From contig CAYMEO010000103.1 of NCBI GenBank assembly GCA_964389705.1, forward strand, positions 1 to 7,142: a DNA stretch of 7,142 nt. Direction: 5' to 3'. The stretch's first letter is position 1, and every line of letters begins with the position of its first letter. The translations under genes were made by a program, and so were the position numbers. Shown here one piece after another: positions 1 to 7,061 of the stretch. The notes beneath the pieces are model-generated. The model made no database searches, was not told the origin of the DNA, and saw nothing but the letters and a program-made list of their open reading frames with translations. Source of the DNA: PSLL01 sp964389705. Lineage in GTDB: Bacteria > Desulfobacterota_D > UBA1144 > Nemesobacterales > CSP1-2.

Positions 1-20
1 CCGAAGAACGACTCTAACAT
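1..20 (-). CDS. Possible start of a further operon gene, cut by the window edge
   Basis: An ATG at 20-18 follows an AGGA ribosome-binding sequence with five bases between them, and its frame stays open to the window edge for only six codons (M-L-E-S-F-F). It would lie 49 bases after the TolC-family gene and on the same strand, as expected for a fourth operon member. No terminator hairpin is visible in 1-69. The product cannot be guessed from so few residues. The main doubt is that the TolC frame itself also stays open after its stop codon up to the edge, so open frames here carry little weight. Confidence 0.3.
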
Positions 21-69
21 ACCTATCCTGTAACAAGTTCGGAATAACGGAGATTTTTTCCTCGGGTAG

Positions 70-1434
70 TTACTCTTTGGGCATAGAAGGCAGGTTTGAT
101 TCTACCAGAAATCTATCAATTACCCCAGCATCTTTGAGGAGCGAAAGAAGCGCATCGTATTCCTCCTTCTTTCTCAACTCAAACTCATTATACGCCTCTT
201 GATATGAGTTTATATATCCCAGGTATTCACCTATAGTAATTAGACCCTGTTTTGAGCGCATCTGCCCCTCATTTACCCGTGCCTCTTTTGCCTTAACCTT
301 ATTCCATGCACTCATGGCCAATTCCCTCGCCTTATTCCAATTATTATAATCCTGTATGATCTCCAGTTCTAAAGAGTTGCGAACGGCCTGAAAGTTCACC
401 TTATTCTTTTCAATTGCAAGTTTCGCCCTAAGGAGCTCCGGGTCTTTAGTCAAGAGCCTTTTAAATAGCTCCTGGAATGGGAAACTGACTGATATACCGA
501 TAAGATCGGCATTATCAAAGTGGTCGAGACTAAATACAGAGGTCGCCGTAAGAGACGCCCTAGGATATATCTTATTTACCACCAACTTTGATTCCAATTG
601 TGATTTTTCAATGTCTAAACCCGCTATGGATAAATGCGGGTTCTGCTCAAGCGCCTGAGACCGCAGGGTGTCTAAATCGGGAATAAGGGAGCCAATATTT
701 TCGAATAATGAAACATCCTCTTCTACCTCTGGAGGGCTTTGTTCTAAAGGCATCCCTATTAAATTGGCCAGCTGCTTTTTAAGTGTGTTTAGGTCCATCT
801 CGATCAGCTCTATACTGGTTTGCGTGTCAGTTAATCTAAGCTCAACCTCTAAAAAGTCTGCCTGTGTAATCAATCTATTTTTGAGCCGCTCCCTACTTTG
901 CTCTACGATGGTCTTTAACCTAGACACATTCTGATTCAGATATCGCAACTCTCTTTTCTTGAACACTATTTGTAGAAATAGATCTGCCACAGAATAAATC
1001 ACCTGCTGCCTCTGCATCAGATATGACTGGTTACTCTGTCTGTAGACAACCCCGGCTATCTCTTGAGATATTGACTTTTGAAAGATAAATCTACCCTCAC
1101 TAAGCAATGGATAGTCAAGGCCTAAGGAGACAAATGAGGCAAAATTAACCTCATGCCCCTTTTGAGAGACAAGAACCCCTCCCCTTACCGATCTCCTCCC
1201 AATTGCAACACCGGCAAATGGGTTTGCATTCAATGTAAAACCATATATGTGATTCTGTTTGGCTATATCCTCATCTAGCGTGGCTATCTCAACATCCATT
1301 CTTGCCTGGATAAGCGATAGAGAATTCTTATCGGCATAGTTGATTAAATCCTGAAGTGTCCAGACCTCTTGTCCATTGGAGCTTGTAGAAAAGGCTAAAA
1401 ATAAGAGGAGAAAAAGGAGAAAGGGAAGACGCAT
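70..1434 (-). CDS. TolC-family outer-membrane efflux/secretion channel protein
   Basis: A 454-residue protein of the TolC/outer-membrane efflux family, close to the family's usual 420-480 residues. Residues 1 to about 21 form a signal peptide: Arg-2, a Leu/Phe-rich core, then a polar S-T-S-S-N-G stretch. There is no lipobox cysteine, so it is not an OprM-type lipoprotein. The mature chain shows the duplicated long-helix architecture: a first half to about residue 240 containing the L-I-T-x-x-D-F-L-E segment, and a second half with the matching L-I-T-I-G-E-Y-L segment near 398. Family members form a trimeric barrel in the outer membrane and a periplasmic tunnel that meets an inner-membrane transporter through an adaptor. 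Neither adaptor nor transporter is in this window; they could lie beyond base 1. The ATG follows the stop of the upstream gene by one base (TAA-G-ATG), so translation is probably coupled. Family assignment is firm; the cargo is unknown. Confidence 0.93.
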   Translation of the reverse strand: MRLPFLLFLLLFLAFSTSSNGQEVWTLQDLINYADKNSLSLIQARMDVEIATLDEDIAKQNHIYGFTLNANPFAGVAIGRRSVRGGVLVSQKGHEVNFASFVSLGLDYPLLSEGRFIFQKSISQEIAGVVYRQSNQSYLMQRQQVIYSVADLFLQIVFKKRELRYLNQNVSRLKTIVEQSRERLKNRLITQADFLEVELRLTDTQTSIELIEMDLNTLKKQLANLIGMPLEQSPPEVEEDVSLFENIGSLIPDLDTLRSQALEQNPHLSIAGLDIEKSQLESKLVVNKIYPRASLTATSVFSLDHFDNADLIGISVSFPFQELFKRLLTKDPELLRAKLAIEKNKVNFQAVRNSLELEIIQDYNNWNKARELAMSAWNKVKAKEARVNEGQMRSKQGLITIGEYLGYINSYQEAYNEFELRKKEEYDALLSLLKDAGVIDRFLVESNLPSMPKE

Positions 1435-1435
1435 C

Positions 1436-2998
1436 TTATTTAATTACTTCCTTTATAACCCTTCCGTCTACATCTTGAGGAATCGGAAGCTTTAATATGG
1501 TAAGCACCGTTGGGAGTACATCAATTATCTTTATATTTTTCAATACCCTTCCGCTTACCGCTTTTTCTCCGGATATAAGGAAAAAGCCCTCCATCTTATG
1601 CGTTCCGCTCCACCCAAAATCACCCGCCAGAGGTCCATCCTCCATCCTTAAAAGAGGGCTATTTTGAGGCGCAGAAGGAGCCTTCTTTAGATTAAATCCC
1701 TTATCCGACCATGCGGCCGGTATCAGGTCGGGGGCTTTTGACACGTAGGGGCCTCTGAATATCTCCTCTTTAGAGAAGACCTCTATGCCCAAATCTGAAT
1801 TGCCTTCGGGGTCCTTAAGACTAAGAAAGGCGTTCTTTATCGTTTCGACTATATGCATCCTCTCCTTATCAAAGAGAACAGAGCCCTTTGGAAAGTCCTT
1901 GCCCGTATTGATCCATATAAAAGGAGCGATTCCGGTCAGCTCCGTAGCAAAGGCCTTTGTGTGGTCCCAGTCTATTGCCCCAAGCTGGCTATAGTTCTCT
2001 ATCCTCTCGCGCACGCCTGGCAAGAGTTTTGCTATGAATTTCTTCTGTCCGTCTGAGAGATTCGATTTTAAAAATTTCTCAAATCCCCCCACGGCGTCCA
2101 CAAAAAGGCTCTTTTTCTTAAACCTGAGAAGACCCAAATGCTCTAATAAAAAATTGGTATGTAGATAATACCGACTCGTAGGACCGGCGCCGTGATCAGA
2201 CATGAGCACTACGGCATCTCTCGGAGGAATCTCTTCTAGAAGCCTGCCTATGAGTTCGTCAATCTTGGCATATACCCTAAGTATTGCATCCCCAAACCTC
2301 TGAGCCCCAATAGGGTCATACTTCGGATGCAAGGGATCCATGTAGTGCCAGAAGTGGTGCTGAACCTGGTCTGTAGCATTAAACACCAACATAAGAACGT
2401 CACACGCATACTTCTCTTGTAGATAGAGAAGAACCTTCACCCTCTGCTCCTCTACATCCAATGCCTCGTTTAAGAAAAGCCCTCTTTGCTCATCGGTCTT
2501 CATATTCCCTAGGTTTCTAATATCCAATTGAAAACCGCCGACATCTCTAAATAACTCGTCATACAAACTGGCTGGATATGTCGCCATTTTTTCATCGGGC
2601 GCATCCAGACCCGATATCATAAACCCATTCACCTTTTCAGGGGGAAATGTCATGGGAATATTTAAAGCGCCCACTTTTAAGCCGAGGCCTGAGAGATACT
2701 GCCACATGGACGGAACCCTTCTCATTCTCGCATTTATGTATCTGAATTCGTATGTTCCGGGAACTCTATCTACAAAGTCAAATATCCCGTGCTTGCCGGG
2801 ATTTACCCCGGTCATAAATGATGTCCATGCAGGGGGTGTAATTGGAGGAATAGTAGATAGGAGCTCTCCATAGCTCCCGTCTGACATTAACCGGGCTATG
2901 TTTGGGAGTCTTCCCTCACGCGCCCATGGTAGGATTAGATTCGGTGTGGCTCCATCCATACCTATAATGAGTATATGAGGTGGCTTAATCTTACCCAT
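1436..2998 (-). CDS. Alkaline-phosphatase-superfamily phosphodiesterase / nucleotide pyrophosphatase-like protein
   Basis: A 520-residue enzyme of the type I phosphodiesterase/nucleotide pyrophosphatase group in the alkaline phosphatase superfamily. The two-metal active site appears complete: Asp-15 in G-M-D-G-A, probable nucleophile Thr-54 in P-P-I-T-P-P-A-W followed by S-F-M-T-G, Asp-210 and His-214 in T-D-Q-V-Q-H-H, Asp-268 and His-269 in S-D-H-G, and His-467 in G-T-H-K-M-E-G. Such enzymes cleave phosphodiester or phosphomonoester bonds of nucleotides, lipids or glycan intermediates; which one here is not visible. There is no signal peptide or membrane segment at the N-terminus, which leads straight into the first beta strand, so a cytoplasmic location is predicted. 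It sits 19 bases after the flippase and one base before the TolC-family gene. No good ribosome-binding sequence precedes the ATG at 2998, but the next Met (residue 14) lies inside the first metal motif, so this start is right or nearly so. Confidence 0.92.
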   Translation of the reverse strand: MGKIKPPHILIIGMDGATPNLILPWAREGRLPNIARLMSDGSYGELLSTIPPITPPAWTSFMTGVNPGKHGIFDFVDRVPGTYEFRYINARMRRVPSMWQYLSGLGLKVGALNIPMTFPPEKVNGFMISGLDAPDEKMATYPASLYDELFRDVGGFQLDIRNLGNMKTDEQRGLFLNEALDVEEQRVKVLLYLQEKYACDVLMLVFNATDQVQHHFWHYMDPLHPKYDPIGAQRFGDAILRVYAKIDELIGRLLEEIPPRDAVVLMSDHGAGPTSRYYLHTNFLLEHLGLLRFKKKSLFVDAVGGFEKFLKSNLSDGQKKFIAKLLPGVRERIENYSQLGAIDWDHTKAFATELTGIAPFIWINTGKDFPKGSVLFDKERMHIVETIKNAFLSLKDPEGNSDLGIEVFSKEEIFRGPYVSKAPDLIPAAWSDKGFNLKKAPSAPQNSPLLRMEDGPLAGDFGWSGTHKMEGFFLISGEKAVSGRVLKNIKIIDVLPTVLTILKLPIPQDVDGRVIKEVIK

Positions 2999-3017
2999 TG
3001 ATTTAATTTGTTATAAA

Positions 3018-4454
3018 TTACACCTTTTTCCTGCTATTAACAACAGTCGAGTAAAAGCCCAAAATGGCTTTTCTATCCATTACCCCAAGCACTATTGCCA
3101 GAATCCCGTATGAAGCCGCTCCCAAGATTATCTTAATTATTACATTTACATGTACCATTCCTATTAATACCCCCATAAGAACACAGGATACAAAGATCTT
3201 AAAAAAATAGGCATCAAACGGAATAGACCTATAAACCCTTTTTGAGAAGATCAGAGTCATAAAAAATAAGACCATAATCTCGCACGCCACACAGGCTACG
3301 GCAGCGCCGTAGATGCCGTAAGTCGGTATCAGAATGAGATTAAGTATAATCGTTATGAAGACCGATATACCCGTTGCAATGGCATTGAGCCTCTGAAGCC
3401 CAAGCGCCAAAAGTGGATTGCTATAACTCGACCTTACAAAGCCTATAGGAACCACCCAGATTAAAATCTTAAAAATATCTGTTGCGCCGAGATAAGAGTT
3501 CCCATAGAGAAGGTGTATTATATCCCTCGCCAATATAGTACCGCCCACCCCTATAGGAAGCCCTATAGCCACCATAATCTTTTGAAGACTATAGTTGGCT
3601 TCTTTAAAGGCCTTTATATCTCCGGAAAGGCTTGAAAGCACGGGATAAAAGGCCCTGGGGAATACGAAATTAAAGCGATTTAGCATATAGACAAATCTAT
3701 GGGGTGCAGAGAAAATGCCCAACTGATCAGGTGTAGATAAGAAACCGAGTAGGAGTATTGGAATATACGCATATCCCCTCATTAGTGAGGCGATGAGGGC
3801 AAAGTAAACCGATTCTCTTATATGTCCCTTCCACTTAGAAGGGGAGAGGGTAAAAAAGAACCTTATACCCAGATTTCTCCAAAGCAGATAAAGCGTCCCG
3901 GCACTTCCAACCAAGGATGAAAACGACCAGAGAAATGCTGCCCAAGTAGTGTCCTCCGGTCCCTTGACCAGAAAAAGGATACTGGAGAGAAAAAAAGAGC
4001 CCGTTATTATATCTCCTATGGCCAGATATTTCATAGTCTCGGATCCGCGAAAGAGCCAATCTGGGCTAAGCGCATATGCAATCACATAGAATCCCGCTGC
4101 AAGAAGAACGTTTTCCTTGTGAGGAGGAACACGAGCTAGGGTAAGTATGAGAAAAAGAACGCTAAATAATACAATGGAGCTAAAAAAGCGCATCGAATTT
4201 AAAACACTGAGGATCTCCTCCGCCCTATCCGGATTCTTAGCCACCTCTCTTGTACCGTATAGGGTGATTCCTAGATCAGCCGCTATCCACATGTATTCGC
4301 TGATGGCTAGGGCAAATGAGAAGATCCCAAATTCAGCAGCCTTTAGAGCGCGGGCTATATAGAGGTTGCCTAAAAATATCGTGCATCCTGAAAATATATC
4401 GCTTAGGAGAAGCCATATGAAATTAGAAGTAACCCGGCGCGCTATGTTGTTCAT
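3018..4454 (-). CDS. Polysaccharide flippase, Wzx/MATE-like (MOP superfamily)
   Basis: A 478-residue integral inner-membrane protein with roughly 12-14 hydrophobic segments (for example about 12-32, 42-62, 88-108, 115-133, 148-164, 172-192, 292-309, 357-376, 380-402, 416-434 and 436-457). Family hallmarks are the P-D-W-L-F-R-G-S-E-T-M-K-Y segment at 131-143 and the I-P-T-Y-G-I-Y-G-A-A-V-A segment at 376-387. The N-terminus (N-N-I-A-R-R-V-T-S-N-F) is typical of flippases that begin with a short amphipathic helix, which supports the ATG at 4454 although no strong ribosome-binding sequence precedes it. Wzx-type proteins move undecaprenyl-linked oligosaccharides from the cytoplasmic to the periplasmic face. 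No glycosyltransferase or Wzy polymerase is in view, so the glycan is unknown. It is the first gene of the three-gene envelope operon. A short inverted repeat, TCAGG/CCTGA at 4458-4474, lies just before the start and could form a small hairpin in the leader. Confidence 0.93.
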   Translation of the reverse strand: MNNIARRVTSNFIWLLLSDIFSGCTIFLGNLYIARALKAAEFGIFSFALAISEYMWIAADLGITLYGTREVAKNPDRAEEILSVLNSMRFFSSIVLFSVLFLILTLARVPPHKENVLLAAGFYVIAYALSPDWLFRGSETMKYLAIGDIITGSFFLSSILFLVKGPEDTTWAAFLWSFSSLVGSAGTLYLLWRNLGIRFFFTLSPSKWKGHIRESVYFALIASLMRGYAYIPILLLGFLSTPDQLGIFSAPHRFVYMLNRFNFVFPRAFYPVLSSLSGDIKAFKEANYSLQKIMVAIGLPIGVGGTILARDIIHLLYGNSYLGATDIFKILIWVVPIGFVRSSYSNPLLALGLQRLNAIATGISVFITIILNLILIPTYGIYGAAVACVACEIMVLFFMTLIFSKRVYRSIPFDAYFFKIFVSCVLMGVLIGMVHVNVIIKIILGAASYGILAIVLGVMDRKAILGFYSTVVNSRKKV

Positions 4455-4513
4455 CTTTCAGGGAGTTATCCTGAGATTAGCGTTAAGTGCAACAATCTAT
4501 AAATATAATGCCC

Positions 4514-4543
4514 AATATAGGGAAGAGGAATTTACACTGTCTA
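4514..4543 (-). promoter_or_regulatory. Candidate sigma-70-type promoter of the flippase operon
   Basis: On the minus strand, TAGACA (4543-4538, five of six against TTGACA) is followed after 18 bases by TATATT (4519-4514, five of six against TATAAT). Transcription would begin near 4507, giving a leader of about 50 bases before the flippase ATG. This is pattern matching only. An A+T-rich stretch offers chance matches, and a second TATATT lies at 4507-4502 with a poorer upstream box. Confidence 0.4.
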
Positions 4544-4566
4544 AATCAACAATCAAGAGAGGTTTT

Positions 4567-4680
4567 TTAATAATCGGTTTTTTCTTTCGGCAATATAATC
4601 TTCTCATCGGTAAGTTCTCTGCCTAATTTTTGCCCAGCGACATTTTGTAAGTCTTCAACATTGATAGTTTTAGACCTCAC
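4567..4680 (-). CDS. Putative 37-residue small protein at the end of the restriction-modification operon
   Basis: The endonuclease stop (TAG, 4682-4680) shares its G with a GTG that opens 37 sense codons ending in TAA at 4569-4567. This TAGTG junction mirrors the TAATG junction between the methyltransferase and endonuclease genes. The product begins (M/V)-R-S-K-T-I-N-V-E-D-L-Q and continues as a charged, mostly helix-compatible polypeptide (about 9 Lys/Arg and 7 Asp/Glu) with no membrane segment. I do not recognise the family. There is no ribosome-binding sequence, so expression would depend on coupling to the endonuclease gene, as appears true of the endonuclease itself. A stop two codons upstream of the GTG excludes a longer in-frame version. 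It may be a genuine small third gene, the N-terminal stub of a gene cut off when the module inserted, or a chance open frame. Confidence 0.35.
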   Translation of the reverse strand: MRSKTINVEDLQNVAGQKLGRELTDEKIILPKEKTDY

Positions 4681-5456
4681 TATTTAAATTTACTGAAGTA
4701 TGCGTCAATTTCTGGCCGCAGTTCAATCCCTGCCCTCTCAAAACAATTAAGCAATTCCTCATAGCTACCTTTTCCACCAAGAAAATCCCAAAACTCGTTA
4801 GCTACAAATAACTCTTCCTTTAAATCTAGCATTCCTCTAATTGTCCATCTTTCATAAGGTTTTGGTTCATAGGGATTATAAGGAATTGCAATAGCTGTTT
4901 TGACTTGCTTCTGAGGATTATCAGCCAAAGTAGCTGCAACCCATTCTAAAAGTGTTCTTTTAAATTCTTTAAAGTTTCCTATGTTGGGCTTTGCTGTCTT
5001 AAGATCAAATAAAAAGATGGTTCCATCATAGTCCTCTACCCATACATCAGCTACTGGAAGTCCAACCTTGTTCATATTTCCTCTACGACAAACGCTTCTA
5101 ATCAACTGAATTTCACTTTCTTTATTCGGTACTTTTTGGGCAACTGTTAAGTTGTTCATTATGTTTTGAATTGTTTTATGTGCTTCTTCACTGATTTCAG
5201 TGCCTACTACGACTTTATTCTTTGCGTCTTTGAATTTCTGCTTTGCAAGTGCTACTGCAACAGGTTCAAAAATTGATGTTCCAAAGCTTGTACTTAAGGA
5301 GTGAATAAAAGAATATAAAACCATTCTGTCCTTACCAAGGAGCCGATAGTGGAAAGGCATATTACTTGTTTCAGGCTTATAACTCAGAAACTTAGCTCTT
5401 AGACAACTCTTAATTACTTCCTCAATGTAGGTCGCTTGATTTTGCGAAAGTGCCAT
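4680..5456 (-). CDS. Type II restriction endonuclease, TdeIII/MjaII-like
   Basis: A 258-residue protein directly downstream of a DNA methyltransferase. A PD-(D/E)xK-type nuclease site is visible: Asp-137 in L-P-V-A-D-V-W, then Asp-151-Leu-Lys-153 in F-L-F-D-L-K-T at the end of the next strand. Glu-64 in F-E-P-V-A is a likely further metal ligand on an upstream helix. From memory of the family, the overall sequence and size fit TdeIII/MjaII-type enzymes, which cut double-stranded GGNCC, but the specificity of this protein is inferred, not shown. Its ATG overlaps the methyltransferase stop by one base (TAATG), and no ribosome-binding sequence is evident before it, so translation probably depends on ribosomes finishing the methyltransferase. 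That would keep nuclease synthesis behind protective methylation. The gene looks intact. Any DxK nuclease with another target is the main alternative. Confidence 0.8.
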   Translation of the reverse strand: MALSQNQATYIEEVIKSCLRAKFLSYKPETSNMPFHYRLLGKDRMVLYSFIHSLSTSFGTSIFEPVAVALAKQKFKDAKNKVVVGTEISEEAHKTIQNIMNNLTVAQKVPNKESEIQLIRSVCRRGNMNKVGLPVADVWVEDYDGTIFLFDLKTAKPNIGNFKEFKRTLLEWVAATLADNPQKQVKTAIAIPYNPYEPKPYERWTIRGMLDLKEELFVANEFWDFLGGKGSYEELLNCFERAGIELRPEIDAYFSKFK

Positions 5457-7057
5457 TATTTTGATTTTAGATGAAAAATCACTTCTGCATATGCGTTTTT
5501 ATCTCTTTCAGTTCTATTCAAAACTGGTCTTTTAAATCGGTTAACGATTTTCATTCCTGCTTTTTCAGCTATGTTAGGATATAGATTGTATTTATCATTT
5601 GCCACAAGAAAAATGTTGTAATCTTCAACTAAATACTTTTTGCAATGGTTTAAAACATCCGTTATTCCTTGGATATAAGACTCTTTGGCTTCTCTACCAT
5701 GTCCCTTACATAGAGGCCCAATCTCTAAATCGTCTTTTCTTTCAAAACCAAACAAGTCATAAGCATAGGCGTGTTGTTCGTGATAATCAATTAAACCCAC
5801 ATAAGGCGGACTTGAAAAGATACCTTTAATTTTTTGATTTTTTACAAGCTCAGCAAAAGCGGGATTTCTCTTTTCTAGTTCCGCAAATATGTCAATTGTT
5901 CTTGAATCTCCGCTAAGACAAACCTGATGAGTGTTTGTACGCAGCTTGTTAAATACGGAAAGTCTTTTGATAGTATCTTTAGAGTATGTTTCCCACCGTC
6001 TTGTAATTGTGAAAAGTGGTTTACAGATTTTACCGTGTTTTGCGCAATAGTAAGTTGTAAAAATTGGCTCTTTCAAGGTCGCCAAGTCAGAATGAGTTGT
6101 AGCTCGGCAAGAACGGATTGTTCTACTTAAGATAATAGCCAATAATTTTTTTATTTTTTTGTTCTCAATTCTTTTGATTTGCTCAAATACAAAATCAATT
6201 TCATCTCGTGTAGAAAGAAAATACCACCTATCCAAAAACGTTTCTTGTTTTTCTTGTTGTAATGTTACTCCATATTTACTTATCAAACTATAATACACGG
6301 GTAAAAATTCTTTTTCTTTTTGCTTTGCATATTCTTCTTCATCTATCTCTTTTCGTTTTACCTTAATTTTGAATTCTGGACTTGGGAAATATCGAGAATT
6401 AAAAATATTAAGCTCTTGCAACAACTCTTTTTCAAACACAATTACATTTGAGTTATAAACAAACTGTTTTAAAGCTAATGTTATCTTTCTGACTTGTTCA
6501 TTTAATTCAACTAAATCGTATTTAAAAATTTTGGTATTTGAAATTAGGGAGTTGAATTCCGAAATATCAATTCCTATTGCGTGAATTCCCATTTCGTTAG
6601 CTTGTACTAAGGTTGTTCCACTGCCACAAAACGGGTCAAGAATTATATCTCCTTTACTGAAGTAAACTTCCTTCTTAAACTCGTCTGTATGCTCATCAAG
6701 AAAATATTCTACAAGCTGAGGAATAAATTTGCCCTTATATGGATGGAGTCTGTGAACATGCTTGGTTGTATCCGCTTCTTTTAGGTAATCGAAAGATAAA
6801 TGCCAATTAAGATCATCACCTAACTTATTTTTCCAGCTAGTTTCCCTTTTTCCATAAAAAGAGTCATAATATTTTCTTAACTCGTCCTTATCAACGTAAA
6901 TTGAACCGTTACTCTCTATTTTCCTTATCTTTCCATATTGAATGAGATAAGAAATATTTGATTCGGTAACATTCTTACCTAGATATTCACTTGCCCAAGA
7001 GCTTGCTGCTTTTATGGTTAGGAATTCTCTTTTTCCATAATTAAATAGAGTGCTCAT
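5456..7057 (-). CDS. DNA amino-methyltransferase with N-terminal helix-turn-helix (modification half of the type II system)
   Basis: A 533-residue S-adenosylmethionine-dependent DNA methyltransferase. Residues about 12-66 resemble a MerR/excisionase-type helix-turn-helix with a small wing (T-I-K-A-A-S-S-W-A then V-T-E-S-N-I-S-Y-L-I). Motif X follows near 105-114 (H-P-Y-K-G-K-F-I-P-Q), motif I is D-P-F-C-G-S-G-T-T at 141-149, motif II is G-I-D-I-S at 162-166, and the catalytic motif IV is S-P-P-Y at 416-419. The roughly 250 residues between motifs II and IV presumably hold the target-recognition region, giving an X-I-II-TRD-IV order. SPPY favours N4-cytosine methylation, which would fit a GGNCC target, but base and site are inference. 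A C-R-A-T-T-H / C-A-K-H-G-K-I-C cluster (Cys-317, Cys-338, His-341, Cys-345) could bind zinc. The ATG at 7057 is supported by AGGA six bases upstream. It is the first gene of the module and overlaps the endonuclease start. Confidence 0.93.
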   Translation of the reverse strand: MSTLFNYGKREFLTIKAASSWASEYLGKNVTESNISYLIQYGKIRKIESNGSIYVDKDELRKYYDSFYGKRETSWKNKLGDDLNWHLSFDYLKEADTTKHVHRLHPYKGKFIPQLVEYFLDEHTDEFKKEVYFSKGDIILDPFCGSGTTLVQANEMGIHAIGIDISEFNSLISNTKIFKYDLVELNEQVRKITLALKQFVYNSNVIVFEKELLQELNIFNSRYFPSPEFKIKVKRKEIDEEEYAKQKEKEFLPVYYSLISKYGVTLQQEKQETFLDRWYFLSTRDEIDFVFEQIKRIENKKIKKLLAIILSRTIRSCRATTHSDLATLKEPIFTTYYCAKHGKICKPLFTITRRWETYSKDTIKRLSVFNKLRTNTHQVCLSGDSRTIDIFAELEKRNPAFAELVKNQKIKGIFSSPPYVGLIDYHEQHAYAYDLFGFERKDDLEIGPLCKGHGREAKESYIQGITDVLNHCKKYLVEDYNIFLVANDKYNLYPNIAEKAGMKIVNRFKRPVLNRTERDKNAYAEVIFHLKSK

Positions 7058-7061
7058 AACT

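Noticed and set aside
668..934. Plus-strand open frame of 88 codons inside the TolC-family gene
   Set aside because: It lies entirely opposite a well-supported gene, and its Ser/Cys-rich translation resembles no protein; it is a shadow frame. The plus-strand frames at 1785-2056, 2652-2873, 4147-4362, 5599-5829 and 5927-6130 were dismissed for the same reason.
3835..4059. Minus-strand open frame of 74 codons within the flippase gene
   Set aside because: It is in another frame of the same strand as a complete flippase with clear membrane segments, and has no start signal or recognisable product.
4561..4583. Two GGTTTTTT copies 15 bases apart after the small reading frame, considered as a terminator
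   Set aside because: They are direct copies, not inverted, so no hairpin forms, and the T-runs lie on the plus strand whereas all genes are on the minus strand. They may be chance.
4366..4626. Plus-strand open frame of 86 codons spanning the flippase start and the intergenic region
   Set aside because: It overlaps the well-supported flippase N-terminus and the small minus-strand frame, and its translation looks like random intergenic sequence without a ribosome-binding site.
1..4679. Avoidance of GGNCC sites in the flanking DNA as evidence for long residence of the restriction system
   Set aside because: Six sites were counted by eye in the left part where roughly ten would be expected from base composition; the shortfall is too small in so short a stretch to claim avoidance.
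4454..4680. Insertion-sequence ends or attachment-site repeats at the boundary between the two modules
   Set aside because: No terminal inverted repeats, target duplications, tRNA fragment or transposase or integrase remnant could be found by reading both strands.
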